Origin: Planctomycetaceae bacterium | GTDB taxonomy: Bacteria > Planctomycetota > SZUA-567 | NCBI GenBank assembly: GCA_021205245.1 | Contig: JAJPXZ010000197.1 | Span: 1-34,008, forward strand | Reading direction: 5' to 3' | DNA length: 34,008 nt | Shown: positions 1 through 7,351 of the stretch, one piece after another | Position numbering within the stretch: the first letter of the stretch is position 1 | How the letters are laid out: every line of letters starts with the position of its first letter | Notes under the pieces: model-generated | Database searches by the model: none | The model's input: only the letters and a program-made list of their open reading frames with translations | Told to the model about the DNA's origin: nothing | Made by a program: the position numbers and the translations under genes

Positions 1-53
1 CCCCCACCCACCGAACACCGCATTAGCCGTGGGGGGGGCGGCCCCCCCGCCAA

Positions 54-100
54 AACCGCCCGTTTTTTGCGCTGATGCACGTAATGAAGCTGGGGTGACG
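54..100 (-). repeat. Dispersed intergenic repeat, partial copy 1
   Basis: This is a degenerate copy of the ~64-bp element seen at 7088, 7216, 17924, 18055, 25581 and 25715. It keeps the AACCGCCCG block, a GCGCTG block and the terminal GGGGTGACG. The outer GGACCCCGGCC block is missing or beyond recognition. Bases 30-51 just upstream are a run of G then C (GGGGGGGCGGCCCCCCC) that can itself fold. It lies downstream of the thiD stop. Confidence 0.6.
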
Positions 101-156
101 TTTGAGAGAGGATGGGTTGTTTTTTATTAGAACCCGAATCATCGCAGGAGTTGCTT

Positions 157-957
157 CTAAAACTCCACTCCCGCCCGCCGGTACACCTCGCTCAAATGCC
201 CAAGAGGTCCAACCCCTTTACCCACCGACAGCGAATCACGAATAGCCTGGGTGACAAACGCCTTCGCCGCCGTTACCGCATCGTGGACATCGCGTCCCTT
301 GGCCAATCCGCACGCCACAGCCGACGACAGGGAACACCCGGCCCCGTGCAGGTTGGTCGTCGGCACCCGGTCGCAGCGGAGCCACATGCCGGAGTCGCCA
401 AGGAGCAGGTAATCGTCGGCGTCTTCCGTCAAGCCGCCGCCTTTGACCAGGACATTCTCGATTCCCTTGGCGCGCATGCGTCTCGCCGCTTCCTCCATGC
501 CGGTGTGATCAGTCACCTCCATGCCGGCGAGGAGCGATGCTTCGCGCAGGTTGGGGGTCGTCAGAACGGCGCGGGAGGCGAGGCGTATCGTTGCCTGGAC
601 CGCGTCGTCGTCGATCAGCGGGCAGCCGCTTTTCGACACCATGACCGGATCGACAACGATGTTGACCGCACCGTGTCTCGCCAGGGTGTCGCTGATAGCC
701 GTCGCGACCGGCGCGTTCATAACCATGCCCACCTTGACCGCGTCGACGCGGATGTCGTCGTAGACAGCGTCGATTTGTCCCGCGACCGTTTCCGGCGGCA
801 CCGCCATGACGCCTCGTACCTCCTGGGTGTTTTGCACCGTAATGGCGGTGATGGCGCTCATACCGAAGACGCCGAAGGCGCACATCGTTTTCAGATCGGC
901 CTGGATGCCGGCGCCTCCGCTCGAATCCGAGCCGGCGATGGTGAGGACGTGTTTCAT
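157..957 (-). CDS. thiD: Hydroxymethylpyrimidine/phosphomethylpyrimidine kinase ThiD
   Basis: ThiD phosphorylates HMP and HMP-P to give HMP-PP, the pyrimidine half of thiamine, in the cytoplasm. The 266-residue product has the normal single-domain length. It opens with the ribokinase-fold motif [19 protein letters not shown] and has DPVMVSKSG in the middle. Near the end, [10 protein letters not shown] at about residue 204 carries the anion-hole/catalytic Cys at about 208. The frame stays open upstream, but the ATG at 957 is chosen because the protein then begins exactly at the family N-terminus and an AGGA Shine-Dalgarno precedes it. It starts 7 bp after the gntR stop, so the two are one operon, and the regulator may control pyrimidine salvage. 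I see no thiE or thiC nearby. Identification is secure; whether it acts in de novo synthesis or salvage is not decided by sequence. Confidence 0.95.
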   Translation of the reverse strand: MKHVLTIAGSDSSGGAGIQADLKTMCAFGVFGMSAITAITVQNTQEVRGVMAVPPETVAGQIDAVYDDIRVDAVKVGMVMNAPVATAISDTLARHGAVNIVVDPVMVSKSGCPLIDDDAVQATIRLASRAVLTTPNLREASLLAGMEVTDHTGMEEAARRMRAKGIENVLVKGGGLTEDADDYLLLGDSGMWLRCDRVPTTNLHGAGCSLSSAVACGLAKGRDVHDAVTAAKAFVTQAIRDSLSVGKGVGPLGHLSEVYRRAGVEF

Positions 958-964
958 ACTGTTC

Positions 965-1621
965 CTACTTTCCGTGGTTGATGTAAATTTGCCCGCATTG
1001 GAGGATATGCTCGCGCATGGACGTTTCGGCCCGGTCCTGATCGCTTCCGGCCAGGGCTTCCGCCAGTTCGGCATGGCTCGGCCGCTGGCCGCACATGACG
1101 CCGGCGTTTTCCGACCAGTTGCGTTGCAGCCGACCCTGCCACAGCCGGTGCAGGTGCATGGACAAGAGCTTGGTCCCGGAACCCTTGGCGATAAGGGCGT
1201 GGAACTCGTAATGCTTTTTATGCATTTCACCCAGCTTCGACATGTCGCCCCCGGCGATATGTTTCGCCACCTCGTCCACGGCGGCGGCGGCGTGGCGGAC
1301 CGATAGTTTGTCGTGGTCCGATGCCCGGCGGACAAACAGGCGGGCCAGTTGACACTCCAGGGCCTCGCGCAGATCCAGTTCGTCCTCCAGCGTGTCCGGG
1401 GTTACGTCGATGACAAACGAGCCGAACATCGGCGAACTTTCGACCAGACCGTCAATTTCCAAGCGCAGGCACGCCTCGGTCACCGGCGGCACGCTGACGC
1501 CGTACTTGTGCGCCAGCGCGCGTTTGACCAGATGGGTGCCGGGCGGGAAGACGCCACTGAGGATATCGGCCTTAATCTCCTCGTAGACCCGCGCGGCCAT
1601 GGTTTTCGGTTCTTGCTGCAC
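965..1621 (-). CDS. GntR-family (FadR/FCD) transcriptional regulator
   Basis: The 218-residue protein has an N-terminal winged helix-turn-helix ([20 protein letters not shown], then LAHKYGVSV, residues about 8-75). An all-helical FCD effector domain follows (about 85-215), with the typical [18 protein letters not shown] entry helix and His/Asp positions that in relatives bind a metal or organic acid. I choose the GTG at 1621 because GGAGG lies about 8 bases before it; an ATG at 1600 would give 211 residues. It is the first gene of an operon with thiD, which is an unusual partner for an FCD regulator. The ligand is unknown; autoregulation from the palindrome over its own -10 is plausible but inferred. 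Confidence 0.9.
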   Translation of the reverse strand: MQQEPKTMAARVYEEIKADILSGVFPPGTHLVKRALAHKYGVSVPPVTEACLRLEIDGLVESSPMFGSFVIDVTPDTLEDELDLREALECQLARLFVRRASDHDKLSVRHAAAAVDEVAKHIAGGDMSKLGEMHKKHYEFHALIAKGSGTKLLSMHLHRLWQGRLQRNWSENAGVMCGQRPSHAELAEALAGSDQDRAETSMREHILQCGQIYINHGK

Positions 1622-1664
1622 TCATCCGCCTCCACTTGACTCGGGGGGACACAGCCCTCCCATG

Positions 1665-1684
1665 ATAATTGATGCTGTATTATA
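1665..1684 (-). promoter_or_regulatory. Promoter -10 of gntR-thiD with overlapping inverted repeat
   Basis: The minus strand reads a perfect TATAAT at 1684-1679. A possible -35 TTGTGG (1709-1704) sits 19 bases upstream, so the -35 is weak. The arms ATAAT (1665-1669) and ATTAT (1679-1683) form an inverted repeat covering the -10, a reasonable place for an autoregulatory operator. The -10 is seen directly; operator function is inferred. Confidence 0.5.
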
Positions 1685-1835
1685 GTGCTGATAACCTCTT
1701 TTTCCACAATATCATGCTGGTCGGTTAGGCGCGGCGGAGGCGCTACGCGTTACACGCCGGCGCGAGGGGTTAAGCGGGCGGCGCGACAGTTTCTTACAAC
1801 GTCCGGGATATTTTGTTTAAAAAAGAGAGGAGATC

Positions 1836-1994
1836 ATGCAGAACAAATTTGCCTTTTTCATCGCATTCATGGTGGGTGATGGCGAAGACGCCAGCCGGAA
1901 TGCCGCAAGCCGGGGGAAATTCGATACTGGGTATCAGCATCGCAATTTCCTGGCCCAGATGCGAAAGGTGTCTCTCAGAAAACGCCTCCGGTAA
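1836..1994 (+). CDS. Small hypothetical ORF (52 aa)
   Basis: A 52-codon frame starts at an ATG preceded by AGAGGAG at good spacing and ends at TAA (1992-1994). The product begins MQNKFAFFIAFM, a short hydrophobic stretch, and ends in a very basic tail (QMRKVSLRKRLR). I recognise no family. In favour: the ribosome site is as good as that of any gene here, and a hairpin follows at 2042-2066. Against: the frame is short, codon use is not clearly biased, and the 5' half could be a non-coding leader. It could equally be part of the untranslated region ahead of the exported protein at 2121. Confidence 0.35.
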   Translation: MQNKFAFFIAFMVGDGEDASRNAASRGKFDTGYQHRNFLAQMRKVSLRKRLR

Positions 1995-2041
1995 CGCGTT
2001 CCCCATAACGCCATACCGAGGTGCCAATCATCACCCATACG

Positions 2042-2068
2042 ACCGCCGGCTTCCCAAGCCGGCGGTTT
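2042..2068 (+). terminator. GC hairpin, probable terminator
   Basis: A perfect 11-bp stem (2042-2052 with 2056-2066) with a CCC loop is followed by only three T. It sits between the small ORF ending at 1994 and the exported protein at 2121. The short T tract makes it a weak terminator or a leader hairpin. Confidence 0.5.
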
Positions 2069-2120
2069 CGCAATAAATGGCGACAGTTATGGATGAGGGA
2101 GTGGCACACGGGAGATAATC

Positions 2121-2357
2121 ATGTGCAGAAAATCCATTCCGTTCCTTATCGCGGCGGCGCTTGGCCTGTGGCTAGCCGCGGACGGTCTCGTCTTCGCGGG
2201 CGATAAAATGCCGGATATCAAGGGCATAACCGTCCAGGCGAACAACTATAATTCCGCCCTTATCCGTCGTGAACAGTCGCGCCGAAAGCGGGATATCAAC
2301 GAGGTCAATCCCATTCCGCCCTATCTCTACGACACACGGCCGATGCGTTTGCGGTAA
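2121..2357 (+). CDS. Small exported hypothetical protein (78 aa)
   Basis: The protein opens with a typical Sec signal: a basic n-region (MCRKS), a hydrophobic core IPFLIAAALGLWLAADG, and a likely signal peptidase I site after LVFA. The remaining ~52 residues (starting GDKMPDIKG) are polar, rich in Asn, Arg and Ile, with NNYNSALIRREQSRRKR and a proline-rich NPIPPYLYDTRP. I recognise no family. The ATG is supported by GGAGA about 8 bases upstream. It is flanked on both sides by strong hairpins, so it is probably a separate transcription unit. The mature product is predicted to be periplasmic or, if the signal is not cut, anchored in the inner membrane. Confidence 0.6.
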   Translation: MCRKSIPFLIAAALGLWLAADGLVFAGDKMPDIKGITVQANNYNSALIRREQSRRKRDINEVNPIPPYLYDTRPMRLR

Positions 2358-2379
2358 TTGCGTAGGCTCTTGCGGCAGC

Positions 2380-2414
2380 GGTGGAAGAGCGCGATAATAG
2401 CGCGTTCTTCCACC
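2380..2414. terminator. 14-bp stem hairpin between two transcription units
   Basis: Positions 2380-2393 pair with 2401-2414 over 14 bp with a single G-T wobble and a 7-base loop. There is no T run on either side, so Rho-independent termination is only presumed; it could also be an mRNA-stabilising structure. It ends 20 bases before the yhcH start and 5 bases before that gene's Shine-Dalgarno. Confidence 0.45.
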
Positions 2415-2433
2415 CTACTAAGAGGAGCCACGC

Positions 2434-2901
2434 ATGATACTCGACAATCTCGTCACCACTCGCGTCGCCTACGAAAACATGGACGCGCGCCTCGCCCGCG
2501 CCTTCGATTGGCTGCGCGCCACCGATCTCGCCTCCATCGCCCCGGACCAGAAGGTGGTGATAGACGGCGACCGCATCTACGCCCAGGGCCAGTCCTACGA
2601 GACGATCGACCCCGCCGACGGCAGGTTCGAGGCGCATCGCAGCTATATCGACATCCAGATCATGGTCTCCGGCACCGAAGTCATGTACTGGACGCCGCTG
2701 GCCGATTTGCCCGTGGTCAAAACCCCTTACAGTGACGAACGCGACGTCGTCTTTTTTGAAGAACCGTCCTTCACCGTCCCCATGACCCTGCGGGCCGGCG
2801 ACTTTGCCGTCTTCTTTCCCTCCGATGGCCATAAGCCAAAATGCCGCCACAACAATAAGGCCGAGAAGGTCCACAAGATTGTGGTCAAGATTGCCGTCTA
2901 A
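2434..2901 (+). CDS. YhcH/YjgK/YiaL family protein (NanQ/EbgC-like)
   Basis: The 155-residue cupin-like protein belongs to the YhcH/YjgK/YiaL family, whose studied members include NanQ (sialic-acid anomerase) and EbgC (beta-galactosidase accessory subunit). The family signatures are EAHRSYIDIQ (residues 66-75), FFPSDGHKP (127-135) and VHKIVVKI (146-153), with the conserved E66, H68, H133 and H147 that line the metal/sugar pocket in relatives. AGGAG lies ahead of the ATG. The pantothenate kinase starts 2 bp after the stop, so the two genes are translated together. No sugar transporter or sialic-acid gene is close, so the sugar cannot be named. Confidence 0.9.
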   Translation: MILDNLVTTRVAYENMDARLARAFDWLRATDLASIAPDQKVVIDGDRIYAQGQSYETIDPADGRFEAHRSYIDIQIMVSGTEVMYWTPLADLPVVKTPYSDERDVVFFEEPSFTVPMTLRAGDFAVFFPSDGHKPKCRHNNKAEKVHKIVVKIAV

Positions 2902-2903
2902 CC

Positions 2904-3743
2904 ATGGCAATCCGCATCGGAATAGACCTGGGCAGTTCTGTCCTCAAACTGGCGGCGCTGGGCGGGAGCGACATCGTCGCGACGGCCAAACAGGACAACG
3001 ATCCCGCCGCTAGCCCCGAGTTCCAGATAGCCACCCTTCTTTGCTCCGTGGCCCTCGATGTCGCCGACGTCGAGGGCATCGTCCTCACCGGCGTCGGTGC
3101 GCGCCGGGTTGAGGGCGGGACGCTGTACAACCGTCCCGTCGGGTTTGTCGAGGAATTCGCCGCCACCGCCAGGGGCGGGCTGGAATTGTCCGGGCGGGAC
3201 AGGGCTGTTGTTGCCAGCATGGGGACCGGCACGGCGTTCCTGTACGCTGCCGACGGCGCGGTCCGTCACCTCGGCGGCAGCGGCGTCGGCGGCGGGACGT
3301 TGATGGGGATGTGCCGTCGGCTCTACGGCCTGCAGTCGTTCGAAGACGTGGTGGCAACGGCTGGGAGAGGCGATCTCAACCGCGTCGATACCCGTATCAA
3401 GGACATCGCGTCCGACGCCTACATGAACCTGCCGCCAGACCTCACCTCAAGCAATTTCGGCAAGTCCCTAGCCGTTGCGACCGACGCCGATATGGTCCTG
3501 GGCCTTGTCAACATGGTCCTGGAGACGGCGGGGGTGATGGCGGTGCTGTCCTGCCGGGCGACAGGCGCGCCCTGCGCTGTCCTCACCGGTTCGCTGCTGA
3601 GGCTGCCGCAGGCCGAGCCGACGTATGCAACATTCACGCAGAATTTCGGGGTGGAATTTATCCTGCCGCCCCGGGCGGCTTTCGCCACCGCCATCGGTGC
3701 GGCCCTGCTTTATGGGGGGAAGGGTAATTCCGGATTGGCATAG
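2904..3743 (+). CDS. coaW: Type II pantothenate kinase
   Basis: This ASKHA-fold kinase phosphorylates pantothenate, the first step of CoA synthesis. In 279 residues it has the phosphate-1 loop IGIDLGSSVLKLA at the N-terminus. The hallmark of type II enzymes follows at about residues 108-138: MGTGTAFLYA then GGSGVGGGTLMGMCRRLYG. Further on are GDLNRVDTRIKDI, DLTSSNFGKS and the C-terminal ATAIGAALLYGG. Length and motif order match the staphylococcal CoaW type rather than BadF/BcrA activators, which carry cluster-binding cysteines absent here. It has no strong Shine-Dalgarno and begins 2 bp after yhcH, which suggests translational coupling. Its last 34 bp overlap the convergent DUF1848 gene. Confidence 0.88.
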   Translation: MAIRIGIDLGSSVLKLAALGGSDIVATAKQDNDPAASPEFQIATLLCSVALDVADVEGIVLTGVGARRVEGGTLYNRPVGFVEEFAATARGGLELSGRDRAVVASMGTGTAFLYAADGAVRHLGGSGVGGGTLMGMCRRLYGLQSFEDVVATAGRGDLNRVDTRIKDIASDAYMNLPPDLTSSNFGKSLAVATDADMVLGLVNMVLETAGVMAVLSCRATGAPCAVLTGSLLRLPQAEPTYATFTQNFGVEFILPPRAAFATAIGAALLYGGKGNSGLA

Positions 3744-4486
3744 CAATAGACGCAACGGTGGCCGCAGCGCAGCGCGTAGGAACCGATTTCGGTCGATTGC
3801 ATGCAGCCGCAACTTTTCCGCTGGCCCGCGTCCTTCGGCAGGTCTGCCAGCGGCAGCCCGTAGAGTCTGGCAAACGCATCCCCGTCGACGCAGCGCGCCA
3901 TGCCGACGCCGGGAATGGCCAGGAGATCCGGCTCGCAGCACAGCTTTACCACCGGCCCGTCGCCGGGCGGGAACGCCGCAACCATGAATTCAACCAGCCG
4001 CCGCTTTTCTGCCGGAGGCACGACCGGCCACTCCAATCCAGCCAGCCGCACCCGTTCCACCGCCTTCGGGTAGGGGTCGACGAAACTGACCGTTACCTCT
4101 TCGACGCCGCCCAGCGCGCTGTCCAGAGCGGTTTTGACGCAGACGAATCGTTCCTCCACGTCCGGCGTGGGGAGTATCGGGTCGAAGCGCCAGCGCACCG
4201 CGCCGTGCGGGAGTCGTTGCGCCAGCACCTGTACGTCGCCGAGTTGTTCCGACAATGGCCTGACGTTCGGCTCCCACCGCGTACCGGCCAGCCCGGTGAC
4301 GGTGTAATTAACCATCGACGGCACCCGTTCCACCACCTGGGCGAGGCCGGGGTGGCGGACCAGATTGCCGACATCCTTGGTCCAGAGGGTCAATGCGTCG
4401 AGTTTACGCGAGCGATTGACCTTGTCGACGATCACGTCGGGGTAAAAGGCGGGCAAATCGGTCCGTCGCGAGGCGGAATATATCAT
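3710..4486 (-). CDS. DUF1848 family protein
   Basis: The 258-residue protein matches the DUF1848 family. It begins IYSASRRTDLPAFYPDV, has FWTK-like LWTKDVGNLVRHP and TVTGLAGTRWEPNV, and carries a WRFDPILPT segment. The C-terminus is cysteine-rich: C226 and C228 (KSCGCM), then C241, C245 and C248 (LRCGHRCVYCYANP). Spacing of the last three resembles a C-x3-C-x2-C iron-sulfur site like that of radical SAM enzymes, but it sits at the C-terminal end, and no function is established for the family as far as I know. The ATG at 4486 fits the family start; its ribosome site is weak. It converges on coaW with a 34-bp overlap and diverges from metK. Confidence 0.85.
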   Translation of the reverse strand: MIYSASRRTDLPAFYPDVIVDKVNRSRKLDALTLWTKDVGNLVRHPGLAQVVERVPSMVNYTVTGLAGTRWEPNVRPLSEQLGDVQVLAQRLPHGAVRWRFDPILPTPDVEERFVCVKTALDSALGGVEEVTVSFVDPYPKAVERVRLAGLEWPVVPPAEKRRLVEFMVAAFPPGDGPVVKLCCEPDLLAIPGVGMARCVDGDAFARLYGLPLADLPKDAGQRKSCGCMQSTEIGSYALRCGHRCVYCYANPELPFPP

Positions 4487-4529
4487 CGGATTTTCTCTTC
4501 GGTTCTATCGTCCATACGCCTAAAAAAGC

Positions 4530-4558
4530 TTGCGCCCTCCGTGGGGGAGCATTATGAT
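4530..4558 (+). promoter_or_regulatory. metK promoter (sigma70-like)
   Basis: TTGCGC (4530-4535), a 17-base spacer and TATGAT (4553-4558) form a reasonable sigma70 promoter with a strong -10 and a weaker -35. A start near 4565 would give an ~85-base leader before metK. Confidence 0.55.
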
Positions 4559-4587
4559 TGTAACCCTTATGCCATTTGAATTCCAGA

Positions 4588-4611
4588 CGCCGTGATCTGT
4601 CCATCACGGCG
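4588..4611 (+). promoter_or_regulatory. metK leader hairpin
   Basis: A perfect 9-bp stem (4588-4596 with 4603-4611) with loop CTGTCC lies in the metK leader, 24 bases before the Shine-Dalgarno. No T run follows, so it is not an obvious terminator. I could not match the leader to a known SAM riboswitch class by eye. A role in metK control is a guess. Confidence 0.45.
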
Positions 4612-4648
4612 CATATGACAATCTCTATATAAGGGAGAGGAACAGACC

Positions 4649-5806
4649 ATGAGTCGACACAAGTTTTTCGCATCCGAAAGCGTTTCCAAAGGCCATCCGG
4701 ACAAGGTCTGTGACCATATCTCCGACGCCATTCTGGACGCGATGATCGCCCAGGATCCCAATTCCCGCGTGGCCTGCGAAACCATGGCTTCCACCGGCAT
4801 GGTCGTCATCGCCGGCGAAATCACCTCCAAGGCTATTGTCGATTTCCAGCAGATCGTCCGCGACACCATCAAGGAAATTGGCTACACCGACGCCGCCATG
4901 GGCTTTGATTACAAAACCTGCGCCGTCCTCGTCGGCCTGGACAAACAGTCCCCCGACATCGCCATGGGCGTGAAGGAAACGCTCTCCGACGACCAGGGCG
5001 CGGGCGACCAGGGCATGATGTTCGGCTATGCCGTCAACGAAACGCCCGAACTGATGCCCCTCCCCATCCACCTCGCCCACGAGCTGATGCGCTCGGTCAC
5101 CGCGGCGCGCGAAAGCGGCGACCTCAAGTATCTCCGCCCCGACGCCAAGAGCCAGGTGGTGGTCGAATATGACGGCCGCAAGCCGCTCCACGTCCACACC
5201 GTGCTCATCTCCACCCAGCACGACCCCGAGGTGTCCCAGGACGTCATCTACGACGACATGGTCCGCATCGCCAAGAAGACGATTCCCGAGCACCTCCTGA
5301 ACGAAAACACCATCTACCACGTCAATCCCACCGGCCGTTTCGTCGTCGGCGGACCACACGGCGACTGCGGCCTGACCGGCCGTAAGATCATCGTCGACTC
5401 CTACGGCGGACGCGGCAGCCACGGCGGCGGCGCTTTCTCCGGCAAGGATCCGTCCAAGGTCGACCGCTCCGGCGCGTATGCCGCCCGTTGGGTTGCCAAG
5501 AACATCGTCGCCGCCGGCCTGGCCGACGAATGCGAAGTCCAGCTTTCCTACGCCATCGGCATCGCCAAGCCGCTGTCGGTTCTTATCGACACCAACGGCA
5601 CCGCCAAGATTGACGAAGGCAAAATCGAGGATCTGGTCGCCAAGCATTTCGACCTCCGGCCGAGCGGCATCATCCGCGAGTTGGACCTCTTGAAGCCCCG
5701 TTATTCGAAAACCGCCTCCCTCGGTCACTTCGGCCGTCCCGAGCCGGAATTCACCTGGGAACGCACCACCAAGGCCGATGCATTGCGCAAAGACGCCGGT
5801 CTGTGA
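4649..5806 (+). CDS. metK: S-adenosylmethionine synthetase
   Basis: MetK condenses methionine and ATP to SAM and releases triphosphate, as a cytoplasmic tetramer. The 385 residues match the usual bacterial length. The three tandem domains carry the N-terminal [20 protein letters not shown], the signature [12 protein letters not shown] (about residue 116), and the P-loop-like [20 protein letters not shown] (about 253-272), plus the C-terminal [11 protein letters not shown]. The catalytic His (HPDK), metal-binding Asp and ATP-binding Lys are all present. GGGAGAGG precedes the ATG. The gene has its own promoter and a leader hairpin. The long reading frame on the opposite strand is a GC-codon shadow. 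Confidence 0.98.
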   Translation: MSRHKFFASESVSKGHPDKVCDHISDAILDAMIAQDPNSRVACETMASTGMVVIAGEITSKAIVDFQQIVRDTIKEIGYTDAAMGFDYKTCAVLVGLDKQSPDIAMGVKETLSDDQGAGDQGMMFGYAVNETPELMPLPIHLAHELMRSVTAARESGDLKYLRPDAKSQVVVEYDGRKPLHVHTVLISTQHDPEVSQDVIYDDMVRIAKKTIPEHLLNENTIYHVNPTGRFVVGGPHGDCGLTGRKIIVDSYGGRGSHGGGAFSGKDPSKVDRSGAYAARWVAKNIVAAGLADECEVQLSYAIGIAKPLSVLIDTNGTAKIDEGKIEDLVAKHFDLRPSGIIRELDLLKPRYSKTASLGHFGRPEPEFTWERTTKADALRKDAGL

Positions 5807-5916
5807 TACAATGGTTCGGGGTCAATCCCCGACAGTAATACAGTATTAATGTAAAGCCGCGCCCCATGGCGGGCCGGCGTTACTGAAAACCAATCGCACT
5901 CTGCGAGGAGAATATC

Positions 5917-6146
5917 ATGAAGGAAGAAGTGGAAAAGTCCATTGAGGGCATCCGCCTGCTTTTGCAGGGCCACGGCGGCGATGTGCGCCTGGTCTCGGTC
6001 GACGAAGCGAAGCGTCGGGCAAGGTCGAGGTGGAGTTGCAGGGCGCCTGCAACGGCTGCCCCCACGCCGCCCAGACCCTGAAGATGGGCGTGGAAGCGAA
6101 GCTGATGGAAGACGTGCCGGAGGTCAAGGAAGTGGTGGCTGTCTAG
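5917..6146 (+). CDS. NifU C-terminal-domain (Nfu-like) protein, frame broken near 6017
   Basis: Nfu proteins bind a [4Fe-4S] cluster through a CxxC pair and hand it to target proteins. The reading frame begins MKEEVEKSIEGIRLLLQGHGGDVRLVSVDEA (frame 1), which is the family N-terminus. It then continues one frame over from about 6018 as GKVEVELQGACNGCPHAAQT, ending EDVPEVKEVVAV at a TAG (6144-6146). The CNGC cluster motif is intact. Exactly one base is missing between the two halves, around the AAGCGTCGGGCAAG stretch. Both halves are otherwise perfect and a GAGGAG ribosome site is present, so a sequence or assembly error is likelier than a dead gene. The joined product would be about 76 residues. 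Confidence 0.8.
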
Positions 6147-6212
6147 CGCTGAAACTTCGCAGGTGATTTCGGGAGTCTTCCGTCCGAAAACGCTCTTGAC
6201 GAGAGGGAGTCC

Positions 6213-6997
6213 ATGCCGGAGCCCCAAACGCCCGTCGCAATCATATCGGATGTACACGGTAATCTTGAGGCCCTGACCGCGGTCATTGAAGACATTCGCG
6301 GTCAGGGAGTCGGAACCACATATACAACCTTGGCGACACAGTGGGCTATGGTCCCGACCCGGCCGCGTGTATCGATCTCGTCGACGCCGCCTGTACGGTC
6401 AACCTGTGCGGCAACCACGATTACGCCGTCCTCTTCGATGCCGAGGGGTTCAACCCCATCGCCAAGAAGTCGGTCGATTACCACCGCAAAGTGCTCCAGC
6501 CAACGCCGGAAAACGAAGACTCCGAAGCGGTGCGGCGTTGGGAATGGCTCGCCAATCTTGAACCGATGCACGAGGGCAAGGGCTTTGAAGCCATGCACGG
6601 ATCGCCCAGACAGCCCATTACCGAATATGTGCTGCCGTCCGACCCGGAGATGGACCCGCTGAAGATTGTCGACATTTTTTCCGCCATGAGTCAGCACATC
6701 GCCTTTGTCGGCCACACGCATTTTCCCGGCGTGCTTGAGGAAAACAACGAGTCTTTCCTTATGCTTTCCGCGGTCGCCAGCCGCTATCGCATCAACCCCG
6801 GCACCCGTGCCATCGTCAACGTCGGGTCGGTTGGCCAGCCCCGCGACCGGAATCCCCGCTCCTGCTACGCCATTTACGACGGCGAGAGCATCCTCTACCG
6901 ACGGGTTGAATACGATGTCGAAAAGACGGTCGGCAAGATTTTGAGTCAACCGGACATTCACCCCGCCAGCGGGCTTCGCCTGCGCGACGGCCGGTGA
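6213..6997 (+). CDS. Metallophosphoesterase (calcineurin-like), frame broken near 6320
   Basis: This is a phosphodiesterase-fold hydrolase of the Metallophos_2 (YfcE/MJ0936-like) type. The first part (from the ATG at 6213) gives AIISDVHGNLEAL, the first metal-binding motif. One frame over, the sequence continues IYNLGDTVGYGPDPAAC (GD motif), LCGNHDYAVL (GNHD/E motif), AMHGSP and FVGHTHFPGVL (GHTH). All metal ligands are therefore present, but split by a single missing base close to 6320 (GGAGTCGGAACC). The second part alone is open from 6341 to 6997. A GAGAGGGAG ribosome site precedes 6213, 66 bp after the Nfu gene. The substrate is unknown; relatives act on phosphodiesters or nucleotides. 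A strong terminator follows. Confidence 0.85.
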
Positions 6998-7021
6998 AAA
7001 AAAGATAACACAGTACTATTC

Positions 7022-7050
7022 GAGGCCGCCCAACCGGGCGGCCTCTTTTT
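7022..7050 (+). terminator. Rho-independent terminator
   Basis: A perfect 10-bp GC stem (7022-7031 with 7036-7045), loop AACC, then TTTTT. It closes the metK-nfu-phosphoesterase stretch. Confidence 0.9.
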
Positions 7051-7087
7051 GGTGTAACGGAGGATTGACACCAGAATCTCCCCTATA

Positions 7088-7151
7088 CGTCACCCCGGCG
7101 CGCGGACCTCCACCAGCGCGAAAAGCGGGCGGTTCGGCCGGGGTCCACGCC
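7088..7151 (+). repeat. Dispersed intergenic repeat, copy 2 (pair A, left)
   Basis: The ~64-bp unit runs from CGTCACCCCGGCG to GGCCGGGGTCCACGCC. Its ends (CCCCGGC and GCCGGGG) are inverted, so the single strand can fold; the centre holds CCACCAGCGCGAAAAGCGGG. It is the inverse of copy 3, 64 bp away. The whole non-coding stretch 6998-7351 holds only the terminator and this pair. Confidence 0.85.
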
Positions 7152-7215
7152 AAAAACCGTGATGGCACCTAACTCAGGCGGTTAACGCATGGGGTACTCT
7201 GCAATCACCGTTCGG

Positions 7216-7280
7216 GGCATGGACCCCGGCCGAATCGCCCGTTCTTACCGCTGGTGACCGTTTTTGACGCCGGGGTGACG
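7216..7280 (-). repeat. Dispersed intergenic repeat, copy 3 (pair A, right)
   Basis: Reads as the reverse complement of copy 2, from GGCATGGACCCCGGCCG to GCCGGGGTGACG, with some base changes in the centre. Together the two make a ~193-bp inverted-repeat module lying between convergent gene ends. Confidence 0.85.
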
Positions 7281-7351
7281 TGTGGGGGGAGCGAGGGGGC
7301 TTCCTGATAAAGACTGCACCTTAGTGACCGGTCCGGCAACGCCACGCGCCA

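Noticed and set aside
1794-2027. 77-codon minus-strand frame
   Set aside because: It overlaps the small + strand frame and has no ribosome site or hydrophobic/enzymatic pattern.
4560-4648. Known SAM riboswitch in the metK leader
   Set aside because: Only a single 9-bp hairpin is visible, with no pseudoknot or multi-helix core that I recognise. Kept only as an open question.
4625-5728. 367-codon reading frame on the minus strand across metK
   Set aside because: It lies wholly opposite metK and is rich in Asp, Val, Gly and His, typical of the antisense of a GC-rich gene. No ribosome site and no family pattern.
5816-5832. metK terminator
   Set aside because: The 6-bp stem (TCGGGG/CCCCGA) lacks a T run, and the nfu gene follows in the same direction.
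7088-7280. CRISPR array
   Set aside because: Units are inverted relative to each other, occur only twice per site, and lack regular direct repeats or cas genes.
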